Below the pieces are notes generated by a model that worked only from the letters and a program-made list of their open reading frames with translations, had not been told where the DNA came from and made no database searches. Positions 10,641 through 22,240 of a DNA stretch of 64,000 nt are shown in pieces. Position 1 is the first letter of the stretch. Each line of letters starts with the position of its first letter. This stretch comes from Silene latifolia (Eukaryota; Streptophyta; Magnoliopsida; Caryophyllales; Caryophyllaceae): positions 49,342,293 through 49,406,292 of the forward strand of contig NC_133528.1 of NCBI RefSeq assembly GCF_048544455.1. Direction: 5' to 3'. The translations under genes and the position numbers were made by a program.

Positions 10641-11040
10641 AAACAGTTTTCTGTAATTACATTAGATTAGGTTAGGTAACTGTTTTTAATAAAAACTGAA
10701 AAGTGGAACTGCTTTTTATAAATATTACTAAGTCGTTATTATTCAACTGTTATTGTAGTGTGTAATTTGCGCTTTATTTTTGTGGTTGGTTTGTGAAAAA
10801 AACAATCGAGATAATATTAACAAAAAAAAAAATTAAAGTAACTAGTATTAATTCTCATATAATGTAGGTCTCACTTTATTATCTAGAAGATACATTTTAG
10901 GTTAAAATATAATTCGAACAATGACAAATAGTAAAAGTGTTTGACATTTTTAGGCGAGGTCTTCATCGTAGCCGTTGTCTTTTGTGTCTCTTTTGTCTTT
11001 GTTAGTTCATGCATCTGATTCATATTCCTGCAATTTTTGC
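10641..11040. other. AT-rich spacer, no gene seen
   Basis: A/T-rich sequence between the duplicated promoter and the next repeat tract. No ORF, RNA or repeat unit I can support. Confidence 0.4.
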
Positions 11041-11044
11041 TTAG

Positions 11045-11560
11045 TATTTAGCAGCTACATTAATAGCAGAATAGCAAAGAGAATAACATTGATAGCAGAG
11101 AATAACAACACATTAATAGCAGAATAGCGTAATCTAAATTTAGCGGCTACTCTGTTATTTGCAACACTATCCATTTCCACCAAGAATATCCATTTTGTAT
11201 CCAAAAATAACAACACATTAATAGCACAATAGCAGTAGAATAACACAAAGAAAAGCAGAATAGCGAGAGTAACACAGAATAATAGGGGAATAAAGAGAAT
11301 AAAAGGATAACATATTCCCGCAATTTTTGGTAGTTCATGCATCGATTTATATTGCCGCAATTTTTGCTTAGTATTTTAGAAGCTACATTAATAGCGAGAA
11401 TAGCAAAGTGGAATAACATTAACAACAAAGAGAATAACAACACATTAATAGCAGAATAGCAGTAGAATAACACAACAAAGCAAAGAGAATAGCAGAGTAA
11501 CACAAGAATAATAGGGGAATAACAAAGAGAATAAGAGGATAACATTAGAATAATAGGAGA
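11045..11560 (-). repeat. GTTATTC repeat tract, reverse orientation
   Basis: Plus-strand units such as AATAGCAGAATAAC and GAATAACACAAC are the reverse complement of the GTTATTC units in the left half. They therefore run in the sense direction of the minus-strand transposase gene. The block contains an internal duplication of about 300 bp (ATATTCCTGCAATTTTTGCTTAG-like at 11,020 and 11,355). Confidence 0.6.
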
Positions 11561-11599
11561 GTATTAGTCCAGATTCATACCTCTTCGTTTCGATTCTTT

Positions 11600-12376
11600 T
11601 TCATCTTCGTCATCGAAGGGGGACTTTCAAAGAAATGGAAGAGTACAAGTTCTCTTGTTGTGGTTCACCCACTTCTTGCAGATTACCGCATCTTCGCTTC
11701 CTCTTTTGTTGCTTGGTTTTGGCCTTTTCTTTGGAGGACCTTAATCTTTTGCCACTGCCCTTATTCTTGGCCTTGTTTGGCGGTCGAAGGTCAATGTCAT
11801 TTGAAGCTGTGATGCCTAGAAGAGCCTCGATTTCCTGGTTTTTAGTCTTGGTTGATTGGTCTGTGATGTTCACCTGAACCGTGTCGGGATTTTCGCAGCG
11901 ATGTTGCTTCATGTGTTTAATAAAGAGCATAACCGTCCATCACCCCGACGAGTTGCATAAATCTCGGACCAAACCTTTGACATCTCAGCTTTCTTGATGT
12001 CAGCCTCATCAATCTCTTCTATCACCTTTCCATTTTCATCTCGGACAACTGGCCTGTATGATTTCTTTGTCCATCGAGCAAGGACATAAGGGTCAGGTAT
12101 CCTGTGGACCTGCCTACCATTCCACACCCAAAGTATATGGCGACAAACAATGCCATGCCTCTCAAACAGCTTACATGCACATTTGCTCTCGTTAGTTTTG
12201 GTGTTAAATTCAACTCGGAAGCTCCTGTGCTTGAGTCCATCACGAACGTCATGATACTCCACCGCCCCTACTGTTGTCAAACCCCCCACCCCCATGCTGC
12301 ATATGGCATGTTTGACTTCATTCTGAAAGTCCCCAAAGATAGGATGGGTGTAGACAAGTGAGGCATGCATCTCCAC
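11600..12376 (-). pseudogene. FAR1-type MULE transposase: SWIM finger and C-terminus
   Basis: Minus-strand frame with FNTKTNESKCACKLFERHGIVCRHIL, a SWIM zinc finger (CxC...HxC shape at CACK and CRHI), then WNGRQVHRIPDPYVLARWTKK as in FAR1/FRS proteins. After a frame change near 11,920 comes a C-terminus, PPNKAKNKGSGKRLRSSKEK then KTKQQKRKRRCGN, typical of these transposases. It normally ends in a zinc knuckle, which here is degraded (RRCGNLQEVGEP). It is the 3' part of the transposase gene whose core is at 12,955-14,465. Confidence 0.7.
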
Positions 12377-12954
12377 CTTAATAGCAGAATAGCAGTGGAA
12401 TTACATTAATAGCAGTAGAATAACAACACATTAATAGCAGAATAGCAGTAGACTAAATTTAGCAGCTAGTTTGCTGTTATTGCAGACACTATCCATTTCC
12501 ACAAAGAATATCCGTTTTTTATTCAAAAATAACAACACATTAATAGAAGAATAGCAGTAGAATAACACAACAGCAGTAGAATAACAACACATTAATAGCA
12601 GAATAGCAGTAGAATAACAACACATTAATAGCAGAATAGCAGTAGAATAACAACACATTAATAGCAGAATAGCAGTAGACTAAATTTAGCAGTTACTTTG
12701 CTGTTATTGCAGACGCTATCCATTTCCACAAAGAATATTCGTTTTTTATTCAAAAATAACAACACATTAATAGAAGAATAGCAGTGGAATAACATTAATA
12801 GCAGAATAACACAACAGCAGCAGAATAGCAGTAGAATAACACAACAGCAGCAGAATAGCAGAGTAACACGGGAATAATAGGGGAATAACAGTAGAATAGC
12901 AGTGGAATAACATTAATAGCAGAATAGCAGTGGAATACCTTCATCGGCCCTACT
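12377..12954 (-). repeat. GTTATTC repeat intron in transposase gene
   Basis: Nearly pure AATAGCAGTAGAATAACAAC-type units, with higher-order repetition of an about 190-bp block containing ACACTATCCATTTCCACAAAG (12,486 and 12,713). Sense-oriented to the minus-strand gene and located between transposase exons. Confidence 0.7.
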
Positions 12955-14465
12955 TTCTCGAGCATACTATGCTCATTGGCATTATCCATCCTCCTTTGTG
13001 TATGCCTTTGCTGCTCTATTGCGGAATTGTACCTCATCCAAAACTCGACGAGGGTTCCAAAATGGCTTTCAAACCGCTTGAAATAGCTGTTTGAACTTTC
13101 GGATCTCTGGGTTGTTCGCAACAAACAACCTAGAGGCAGATCCCGAAAGTATGCCGGTATCCACTTTTGTCTGATTGCAAAGACATACTTCAACCACCGG
13201 TTGCTTTCCATACCATGGGCTTCAATAACAGATCTTCAGATTCTGTTCAAATTCGTGTGGCTCGAGGTCGACATCCCACACAACGGCATTTATGTCGGTC
13301 ATAAATTCCGTATCATTGCAGATTGCCCTTCCCATTTTCTCGGGCATTTTTCGCATGATATGCCACATGCAATACTTGTGGACAGAATGGTTGAAGACAT
13401 TTGGGCGTGCTTTTTAATTCCGGGCACCGGTCCGTAATTACACATTGAGGTTCTTCTTCGCCCCATTGCTTCGAGGAATTTTTAAAAATCCACTCAAATG
13501 AATGTCGACTCTCAAAGTCAAGTAACCCACCGCAAAAGTCACCGTCTTCTTGTTGTGGTCTACTCCGGTGAAGGGAGTAAACACCATGAAATATTTGTTT
13601 GTCCCATAAGTAGGGTCAAACGAGATCGTGTCTCCATATAACTTGTAGTTGTTTATCCCTTCCTTATCAGCCCAAATAACCTTCGTCAAGCATTTGTTCT
13701 CATCCTGATCATAAGCAAAGTAGAACCCCTTTGTTTCAGCCAGCATTTTGAAATGCCCAATGAACATTTTAGCATCGTTATCCCCAATGTAACACTTGAT
13801 ATTTCGCTTGAAGTTTTTGAAGTCTAGCAAAGAGGCACCGATATTCTGATAACCATTTGAGTATTCCTTGAGAATTCTGAAGCTCAATGTTGGACCTATG
13901 TTGAGCTTAGTATGATCAATAATGGTCCTCTTAATGTAGTCATGGACGTCCCTTGAGAGCTCTCGGAACTCCTGTTTTTGACAGAGTAAAGAGAGTGATT
14001 GTGAACGTCTACAAAGACATCCACAATATACCCACTGGGTCTCGTCATCCTGTTTTTTCACAGGTTCTCAACCTCATGTTCGCCTTGCAGCCACACCTTG
14101 TCAGAGCATGCTTCTTTGGCTGTCTAATTCGCCGGTCTTTGTTCTCTACTGTACTCAAATTACCGGCTTCATGATTTGTTGCTTCAAGTCGCATTTTTCT
14201 TTTCATATCCCTATACCCTCGTCATGCATGACAGTGATTTGACGGTGACGCCCCCTTATATTGCGCATTTGTGTACCTTCTCACATCAAATCCGCAAGCC
14301 AGTGCATAGATCTTTGTAGAACTGCATCGCATCCTCCAAGGTAAGAAAGAACATGCCACGTTTAGGCGTAAAATCACTCTCAACAGTCCTCACCCACTGC
14401 TCAGTCCCCCCGGGTGTACTGCTGTAATGAAGAGTTGAGACAAACTCATCGTTTTCTTCGTCTGA
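12955..14465 (-). pseudogene. FAR1-type MULE transposase: DNA-binding and catalytic core
   Basis: Minus strand. RTVESDFTPKRGMFFLTLED, AMQFYKDLC (14,430-14,286) is the start of the FAR1 DNA-binding domain. A broken stretch with a His-x-His pattern near 14,000 follows. Then 13,986-13,438 gives the transposase domain with first catalytic Asp in TISFDPTYGTNKYFMVFTPF and GVDHNKKTVTFAVGYL. The second Asp is in CVITDRCPE (about 13,430). After a frameshift, YCMWHIMRKMPEKMG (about 13,370) and AYFRDLPLGCLLRTTQRSES then SNSYFKRF (13,150-13,080) complete the family signature. At least three frameshifts and one stop make it a pseudogene. In live copies the protein binds the TIRs and cuts and pastes the element. 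Confidence 0.75.
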
Positions 14466-14559
14466 ACAGGTTGGGCTGGTGTATATCTTCGTTATTAGAA
14501 GAATCCCCATTAGGTAAGACCGCATTGTCTTCAACAATAGACACAAAGAGAAAGATCTC

Positions 14560-15430
14560 ATGACAAGTAAATTAATATAATGAGTACAGTCATTGGACAA
14601 CAAAATCACAATAACATCACAATAATAAAGAGCACGGGGAGAGATCAACATTGCAAAGTAATGTGACAATAATAGTATGATATGATAAACGGTGTGAAAA
14701 GACGACAATCAATAACATCACAATAACACTAAATGTGTTTATCTCATGCTACTCTCTTATCAGCCGTATATTTTCACGCATCGCACAATAATATCACAAC
14801 AATAGTAGCATAATATCAGAATAAGAGTACAATAATATCAACATGTTTCTCTACTTTTTTACAATAATAGTAGAGTAATATCAGAATAACAGTACTCTGG
14901 TTCTACTTTATTACATACAGATAATACTGTATTTATTATGTAACTCTTTTGCAAGGCATATATTTTCATGTTCTTGCACAATAATAGCACAATAATGTTA
15001 CAATAATACCACAATAATAAGACAATAATATAATCATGTTCTTATGTACGGTTACAATAATAGTACATTAATATCGAATAACAGTTCTCTTTTTTCTACT
15101 GTAATGCAAGCCGATAAAGACAATAGTATCGAATAACAAATTTGAGAAACACATAGAAATCAATAATTGATTTATAAACACTCAGGCTAATAATAGTACA
15201 TTAATATTAGAATAACAGTTCTCTTTTTGTACTCTAATACAAGCCAGATAGTACAATAATATCAGAATAACAGCTGAGAAACACATAGAAATCAATAATT
15301 GATTTATACACACTGAGGCTAATAATAGTACATTAATATCAGAATAACAGTTTTCTTTTTCTACTCTAATACAAGCCAGACAGTACAATAATATCAGAAT
15401 AACAGCTGAGAAACATGTAGAAATCAATAA
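14560..15430 (-). repeat. Repeat tract upstream of transposase
   Basis: Units AATAATAGTACAATAATATC and AATAACAG run through the block, again sense-oriented to the transposase. 15,130-15,430 holds three copies of a block of about 117 bp (AACACATAGAAATCAATAAT near 15,149 and 15,276; a variant at 15,412). No coding signal. Confidence 0.6.
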
Positions 15431-15953
15431 TTTATTTATAAACAACGGCGGATGAAGAGATAAGAATGAATAGCAAGATTACTGTTTCCATATTCACCGT
15501 CGAGTTGATTTCTTCGCTAACATTGTTATTGATCTCATTGTCCATCTTTTATACCCGAAAACAAGTAAAATCAAGTATTGAATTCAATTAAAATCAACGA
15601 ATTTACACTAAAAATCAACGATTTTTACATTAATTAGGTTTTTTACATTAATTTCGAAAATACGATTGAATATACTAAAAATCAACGAATTTACATTACC
15701 TGTAATTCGATTGCAGCTACAAATCAACGATTTTGTGTAATTTTATTAGGTTTTTTATGAATTTCCTATAGTCGGCGTTCTGATTTGTGAGTTTTCTCTG
15801 TTTTGATTTGTAGAGAGAGAGAGAATATCGTTAGAATGAGGTTGCTGTTTTCATGTTTCAGCGCTTTTGTATTTTTCGATTTTTCCTTTTTTTTTTTCTA
15901 ATTTATCTTTTAATCTCAGCCCTTGATTTCTTTTAATCTCAGCCCTTGATTTC
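15431..15953 (-). promoter_or_regulatory. MULE right 5' region
   Basis: Contains a direct repeat of about 19 bp (TTTTAATCTCAGCCCTTGAT at 15,908 and 15,931) next to the right TIR, an (AG)n tract at 15,811 and short AT-rich repeats AAAATCAACGA. It would hold the transposase promoter, but I see no decisive TATA box. Confidence 0.35.
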
Positions 15954-15977
15954 CCCAACTCACAACTCACCATAAGA
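15954..15977 (-). repeat. MULE right terminal inverted repeat core
   Basis: Reverse complement identical over 24 bp to 661-684. It is followed within about 20 bp by the (TA)n tract. Confidence 0.8.
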
Positions 15978-15992
15978 CCCCAACTCACGAGA

Positions 15993-15997
<5 letters not shown>

Positions 15998-16078
<81 letters not shown>
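15998..16078. repeat. (TA)n microsatellite, right flank of MULE
   Basis: About 80 bp of TA, the counterpart of the 488-618 tract. Together they look like one microsatellite of the gypsy leader split by the MULE. Confidence 0.85.
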
Positions 16079-16084
<6 letters not shown>

Positions 16085-16483
16085 GTATATACAACAAGCA
16101 ACATCCTATTTCACATGTTTCTAATAAGCCACATTAGAAATCGATCATCATGTAATTCCGTTTTTCATATCAACATATAATCATGTTACTTACTCACCTT
16201 TTCGCCACCACATTCTCCATCCTCCACATGCATTCATCCACCGATTCATACAACACATTTCAACATAGATATGCAACATAACTTAAATAAACACATAGCG
16301 ACCCCAAGACATACCCCATAGTGACCGGTTCAAAGTTCTAGGGTGAGATCGCGACTTAAGGACGTCTCCCAAGCCTTTGCATTAGCTCCTAACAACTCCT
16401 ACCCGGGTTCATTTTATTTTGACTCCCTAGATTCATTAGGTTCATTAGTTATAGGTTCCAAAATCGTCGCTCTGAAACCACTT
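16079..16483 (-). other. gypsy 5' leader and primer-binding site
   Basis: Leader continuing from the left flank of the MULE. At 16,468-16,480 the minus strand reads TGGTTTCAGAGCG, close to the initiator-tRNA-Met primer site TGGTATCAGAGC. It lies three bases inside the LTR boundary, which sets the orientation of the element. Confidence 0.7.
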
Positions 16484-17888
16484 TGTAACACCCCCATACA
16501 CTAAGTACCTTACCAGGACCACCTAATGCATGTGAATGCTACCATCTCGGTTACCCGAGGTAATGTATATCAAATAGACAATAAATAAACGTAGTTTATT
16601 AAGTAAATTTAATGTGATACATGTCCAATACCAAAACTGTTAAAGAAAATACAACTGTTCCAAAAATGCCAAACCAACTAAGTAAATAAATATTTAACGA
16701 CCCAGCGGAAGACTTCTAGACATCTCGTGATGACTCAACCTAGCTATCCATGCAAGTCCATCTCATACATGTTCAATAACTACTCACCACCCCCGAATGG
16801 ATCACCATAGTTTTCAAAACATTTAAACGGGGTCAGTTACTGATTATACAAAAACAATACAACAGAAATAATACAACAGTCACCCAATCTCCATCATAAC
16901 TCCACTCACCTGACTACACACTAAAGTGTATAATCCTGCCAGAATACCCATCCCAACAAGTATTCCACACCGCCAATAGGGGACCGCAGCCGTTCCCACC
17001 TAAGCCCCGCTCATCTCATCCGAGCGATAACCCATGTTCCTTAACGTGGACATCCCCTCTGTGGCGGGTTCCATAGAGGGCGAATCAAGGGCATGAAGCC
17101 ACTCCCGCAAGTGACTCCACTCAGCCGAGAATGCACCTCGCGAACCACAGATAAACAATCACAACCAACCACATTATACAACAACAATTACCAATTACCA
17201 ATTTCAATACGATACGAATCAACAACAATAATCAATCATCAACAACATTATGTAATCAATAACTGAGTAGAGAAACCCTACATGGAATAATCAATCACAA
17301 GATCGTCACAAGCAGCTAATCAATAATGCTCCTCTACGAAGCCTCCTTCTATAACCACATATAATCATACAATCATCCTCTAAACAACATTATACTCCCA
17401 AACCCCTAATCTACCCAATTAGAGCTTTCAACAAACTCAACGAAACAATATTAAAATTATACAAGAATCTTACCCTTGACACGACGAACTCAACCGCGTA
17501 AAGAACACGATGATCCGACAACCTTAACCTTTGGGATTTGCTAACAACGCGAAGAATGAAACAACGTACTCTTTTCTCTCTTTGAAAGGTTTTTTGAAAA
17601 GTGAAAAGTGATTAAGAAAGATGATGGAACCCATAAATATTAATCACGCGTTATTTACAAAACCCGGCTAAAACAGCCCGTAATACCAACTTACTCGATC
17701 GAGTAAGTGACTTACTCGATCGAGTAAGTGACTTACTCGATCGAATGCCCCTTACTCGATCGAGTGTCACACGTACTCGATCGAGTACCCATCAGGCAGC
17801 CTACTGTTTCGTATAAAAACATACTTACTCGACAGAGTTAGCCCCACTCGATAGAGTACCCATAGACATAGAAAACCGTAGTATTACA
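16484..17888 (-). mobile_element. 5' LTR of minus-strand Ty3/gypsy element
   Basis: On the minus strand this begins TGTAATACTACGG and ends GGGGGTGTTACA (TG...CA), and is followed by the primer site. Its U3 (high coordinates) carries seven TCGATCGA-type palindromes at 17,695-17,855. A TATA-like AATATTTATG lies about 55-60 bp downstream in the sense direction, near 17,633. The partner 3' LTR lies outside the window. TGTAACACCCC-type termini are common in plant Tekay/Del chromoviruses, but the lineage is an inference. Confidence 0.75.
17695..17855. repeat. Phased TCGATCGA array in LTR U3
   Basis: Octamer starts at 17,695, 17,716, 17,737, 17,756 and 17,777, then degenerate copies at 17,829 and 17,848. 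Intervals are 21, 21, 19, 21, (52) and 19 bp. The context is ACTCGATCGAGT. Confidence 0.85.
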
Positions 17889-18849
17889 GCTATTTAATTT
17901 TGGACGAAAAAATACAGGAACTTTTCAGCCGGTTCTGGACTGACGGCCGGTTGAACGGCGCAGACTCCTATTTCCACACTTTCAATTTCTTTTAATTTTT
18001 GACCTAAATGGTTGTAAACTATAAATACCCCTCTCCTAATTTCGTTCGACACATTACCCTAGATCTAGAATTCTCTCTAGTTTTAAGCAAGTTTCCTAAG
18101 CAAAGTATTAATCTTTCCTTAATAAAACCTTAATTATCTACTTAATTAATATAGATCTACTTAGTTTCATTAGTTTACTCTTGAGTATTTGGGTTGTAGT
18201 TGAAGAAGTTTGAAAGATTTCTTCCATTATCAATACAAGACTCAACCTTTCTCCTTTGTTGGTACAATTTCTTCTCTTGTTAAGTTTGTTTATTAATTGT
18301 TTCAATTGTTTACATTTCTATTTCTCTCTTTGTTATTGTTATAATTTATACCATGTTTTCCATCATGTTTGCTTTTGTTTTATCATTTGTTTACCTTTGC
18401 TTAAGTATGATGTGTAAGTAGTGACCCCCTAGGGTTTAGGGGGACCCTAAGTGGAGTTAATGGTATAACTTGGGTAATTAATAATTGGGTTTTGGGTAGA
18501 ATTGTTAGCTTACTTATTCATGCACACAAGGTGTTTGTGGAGTTGTGTGAGTGAAAGCTCTCACGTTTCTTCATTGTTTGGTTAAATGCTCTATAAATGA
18601 AAGTTGTAGGGTGTTTTGATAGCTTGATTAAATTGAGAATTGATACTTGATACTTGATGAAAGTTATGTGTCTTTCTTTAGGGAGGCCAAGATATTGGAC
18701 CTCTTACCTAAGTTAACCTCTACCCTTACCCGGTGCTTCACCCTTGTTTACCTTTACCCACTTATAGGAACCCGACTACCCTAGCTTTAATATAAATTGT
18801 CCACACCTTATTTTTGTCATTGCTTTAGTTGCTTAATTGGTGTGGGCAC
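17889..18849 (+). other. LTR-like promoter region, element unknown
   Basis: AACTATAAATACCCC at about 18,018 followed by a pyrimidine-rich stretch, ACACATTACCCTAGATC and AATAAAACC near 18,120. This resembles the U3/R part of an LTR or a promoter with a long leader. GACCCCCTAGGGTTTAGGGG near 18,422-18,441 is a short imperfect palindrome. No matching second copy is in the window, so the assignment is weak. Confidence 0.3.
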
Positions 18850-19284
18850 TTTGATGTTGAAATCCTGCAGCAATCTCTGAAGCCATACAATCTCCCCTGA
18901 TGTATAGGACATTGCTCTATATTCTGAATCAGTTGAAGACTTAGATACAGTCTTTTGCTTTTTGGTTTTCCAAGCAACTAATGCATCTCCCAAAAATATA
19001 TATTGTCATATGACAGATCTACAACTGAAGCTACAGGCACCCCAATCTGCATCTGTGAATGCCCTGAGAGTGAAGTGATTATCTGCAGGGTAGAAAATGG
19101 CAGCATCTATAGTGTGTTTCAAATATCTCACCACATGTAGGGCTGCTTTCCAATGAGGTTGTCTTGGACAAGCAAGAAGCTGACTAAGATGTTGAACTAC
19201 AAAGGAAAGATCAGGTCTGGTAAGGTTTAAATATATTAACCTCCCAATCAACCTACGATATACGTCTGGATCTAGTCGAGTCAA
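18850..19284 (-). pseudogene. Ty1/copia RT-RNase H fragment
   Basis: Minus-strand YRRLIGRLIYLNLTRPDLSF then LSQLLACPRQPHWKAALHVV and AFTDADWGAC are the RT C-terminus and start of copia RNase H. In the lower coordinates the frame continues WKTKKQKTVSKSSTDSEYRA, the conserved SKSS..EAEY-type RNase H motif. A frame break lies near 19,010. Both ends are cut off and no LTR is attached, so it is an isolated remnant. Confidence 0.8.
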
Positions 19285-19474
19285 TAATACTCCTTATTGA
19301 CATGTTTATTAAAAAAAACAATGGTTAAGTAATTTCTTTTTTTTTGACAACAATAAACTTTCATATTTAAACTAGCAAGCAAGGTACAAGTAAGTTTAGC
19401 CTGTTGCAAGGCTTACAGACCATAACCGATGAAGGGAAAACAAAGTACGGATCTGAAAGAGAGAATTCCTCACA

Positions 19475-19557
19475 GCAATTGGTACTGGCATTAGTTTTGC
19501 CAGAACGGAAGATAGTTTTCGACATGGTACTGGCATTAGCAATTGGTACTGGCATTA
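19475..19557. repeat. 19-bp direct repeats at a transposon breakpoint
   Basis: GCAATTGGTACTGGCATTA occurs at 19,475-19,493 and 19,539-19,557, with a partial copy at 19,524-19,538. It sits exactly where the Tat integrase reading frame begins, so it marks the junction. Confidence 0.7.
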
Positions 19558-19561
19558 GCAA

Positions 19562-19996
19562 TTGGCTACTCCTTTCTATTTGACTTACGGCATGGAAGCC
19601 GTACAACCAGTCGAGCTAGAGATACCATCCTTGCGTATCCTACTCGAAAGTCAAATCCCAGAAGCCGATTGGAAGAGGGATAGATATGAAGAACTCATCC
19701 TCCTGGATGAACGTAGGCTACGCGCCTTGCATAATGTCCAAACATATCAAGCATGTATCAAACGAGCTTTCAACAAAAGGGTTAGGCCAAGGAACATCAA
19801 AGACGGAGACTTAGTACTTAAATCGGTTAGAGCTCTTCTACCTGTCGACCCACGGGGAAAATTCAAACCTAATTGGGCCGGACCATTTCTAGTCAAATCC
19901 ATACTTCCAGGGGGTGCGGTTAGAATCACAGACCTAGACGGGAATGAGTTTTCAAACCCAACAAATCTTGACCAACTAAAGCGGTATTATGCCTAG
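19562..19996 (+). CDS. Tat integrase C-terminal part, 5'-truncated
   Basis: ATPFYLTYGMEAVQPVELEI then RYEELILLDERRLRALHNVQ, YQACIKRAFNKRVRPRNIKD, GDLVLKSV and GKFKPNWAGPFLVKSILPGG, ending DQLKRYYA-stop. These are the conserved blocks of the integrase C-terminal region of Tat/Athila gypsy elements. The catalytic core (HHCC, DDE) is absent because the element is cut at 19,560. The stretch itself is open and uninterrupted. Confidence 0.9.
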   Translation: MATPFYLTYGMEAVQPVELEIPSLRILLESQIPEADWKRDRYEELILLDERRLRALHNVQTYQACIKRAFNKRVRPRNIKDGDLVLKSVRALLPVDPRGKFKPNWAGPFLVKSILPGGAVRITDLDGNEFSNPTNLDQLKRYYA

Positions 19997-20537
19997 AATA
20001 GGAACAAAAACGCGCCTCGCGTAACCCCACGTGTCGCTCTTGTGACACTAAATAAACGGCCCCTGGCCAAGCCGAAATAAGCTAATGTCACTATGCTCTT
20101 GCATTTTGACAAATTCGTCATCCTCATATCATCAAATAAACTAAATTTGCACCTTCAGAGTAAGCAAAGCTCATGCTTATTTTCTAAGTTCATTACAAGC
20201 TCTTGCTTAGAACAATTATTCTTTTACATTTACTTGAACTACGCGCAAGGGTTTGATTTCATTTTTTTAAGTGAATACGTAGGCAATCCTTCACAGGATA
20301 CAACCCATTATATTTAAAATGTAAATAGAAGGACATTTGCATTGCATTTGGAATTCGACAAGGATAATAAATAGAAAACCACAACGGCTTCATAATCATT
20401 TAACCTTTTTATTTCATTTTCTATTAATAATAGTACGCTACATAATAAAAATAGAATAGGCTAGGATTCTAAAAACCCCACCTTTTTATTACAATAATAA
20501 AATAATAATAATAACAAATAATAAATAAAGACTCGGG
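19997..20537 (+). other. Spacer between pol end and antisense gene
   Basis: Non-coding. AT-rich at 20,400-20,530, which would be the 3' UTR of the antisense gene ending at 20,538. Nothing else recognised. Confidence 0.4.
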
Positions 20538-22032
20538 CTATTCCTCCATCTTCCCTTTGCCCTTGTCATTCTTGTCATATTTCTTGTCACGACCTCGAGC
20601 CGGACGCTCTTGCGCCACTTCGGACCTAATCACCAAAGGTCTTTCTCGAGGCCTGGACTTTCCATTCTTGTCAACCACCATCTCTACGACAGGAGAGGTC
20701 TTCGGTTTCTTCGAAGGATGAACGACTCGAAACCCGGCTTCTTCCTCTCCCTCAGTCAAATGCTTCTCTTTTTCTTTCTCTACCTCGCGCACCTTGTAGT
20801 CAACGGGCTCGCGCTTCCTCAATATTTCGCGCTCTTCCGGAGTAGTAGCTTTCCTCCATCGCAGATAAGAATCCGATACCCACAAGGCATTTGCAAGAGA
20901 GTTCAAGAACCATACATTTCTTTGAGCCCATTTAATGGCCCACTCTCTTCGGCTTTCTGTAGTAAGCGCCACAGCAGTCTGCGGGACAGTATCAAGCTTC
21001 GGGATTGTCTGTTTCAGTCCCACCTGTCTCATCAGCCTCTCCGGGAAGATGCACACCATAAACTCCAAGCCAGGAATGCGCACGGACCGAGTAGGATCCA
21101 AAGAAGACACTCCAATGACAGATTTGAGATGCCACCACGGCACAATCCACCTAATTAAGGGACCATCATCGCTCTTCAGTTTGTTCTCCCAATAATTGCA
21201 GACTCGGGTGAAGTCCACCATGTAAAGCCTAGTCCTCATTGCAATGGAACGAGCATGATAGGAAGGAACATGAACTGGGGGCTCGATCAATCGGAGCCGT
21301 TCCATAAGCAAAACCTACCAAAAGCGGGTATTAGACATCGAAAAAAAAAGACGAAAAAAAAAGAAAAAAAAAAAAAAGAGACGAAAAACAAAAAAAAAGA
21401 GAGAAAGAAATGTCTTTTACGGGACTTCCCAAATACGGTAGGTCACGATTGGCTTTCCTATTATCCAAGCCCAACAGGATCTCTCCTAAGCATAAACAAG
21501 CTGGGCTTCTGCGCAGCTCCATTTGCTCAACAAGGCCCTGAAGACGGGGATCACCTCTCAAGTCTTCATCAACATGCCCTTGGAAGACATACACATGCAA
21601 CAAGCAAAAACCAAATGCCCTCCGCCTAGCAACATAAGAAACGGTGGGGTCGGCCCTGTTGATGAATCGATCTATGAACCGCACTCCCTTCGAGGTCACT
21701 AGACGGTCCACCTCAAGTCTAGTCAATCCAAGCAAGTCTCTAAATTTGCCCTTGTACTCTTGCGAAATAGAAGGAATGGCAGGCAAGTGTTCAGGGTCCC
21801 ACCCACCAATAGCGGCAATTTCTTCAGGAAATGGGCAAATATCGCCTCCAGGAAACGCAAAAACATGGTAATTCGGGTCCCAATAGTCAAGACAAGCATC
21901 CAAGAACGGTTTGACAACCTTAATGAGTTTTAAACTCAACAACGACCCAAGATTATAGGCACCCATATCATATTTCTCCATGTTCGAAAATTCGTTGGTC
22001 CATACCTTCAAGCGAGTCTCCAAAGTATTCAT
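20538..22032 (-). CDS. Antisense gene of Tat element, unknown domain, two exons
   Basis: Minus strand. Exon 1 (22,032 to about 21,421) starts MNTLETRLKVWTNEFSNMEK and contains YHVFAFPGGDICPFPEEIAA then IGGWDPEHLPAIP. It ends at a GTAAAAGAC donor. A purine-rich intron (A-rich on plus, 21,340-21,410) leads to exon 2 (about 21,318-20,538): MERLRLIEPPVHVPSYHARS, YWENKLKSDDGPLIRWIVPW and a charged, basic tail ending KGKGKMEE-stop. About 460 residues, no frameshift seen. It resembles the DUF7745-like ORFs found in plant gypsy elements, a label I hold loosely. It has its own TATA-like box upstream. Function unknown; the basic tail suggests a nuclear protein. Confidence 0.65.
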
Positions 22033-22039
22033 GATGAAG

Positions 22040-22240
22040 AGTTTATTTTGAGAATTTTATGTAATAAGACGAAGAAGAGACGGAAGAATTGTGTGAATAA
22101 AAGCTCCATCGACGTTTCTATTTATTCTAATTTCTGTTTCCAAAAATCTACCAAAACAGAACCACCTGGGAACAGGCGCAGCACATGCTGCGCCTTTTCA
22201 AAGGGACGCAGCTCATGTTGCGCCTCTTCCTCAGCTCAAC
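22040..22240 (-). promoter_or_regulatory. Promoter of antisense gene with palindrome pair
   Basis: Minus-strand TATA-like GAATAAATAG at about 22,119-22,128, then a leader ending at ATG 22,032. About 45 bp upstream lies the CGCAGCA-TGCTGCGCC motif pair (22,177 and 22,207, 30 bp apart). Confidence 0.5.

Noticed and set aside
19367..19606. 79-residue minus-strand ORF at the copia/Tat junction
   Set aside because: It spans the chimaeric breakpoint and the 19-bp repeats, so it cannot be an ancestral gene.
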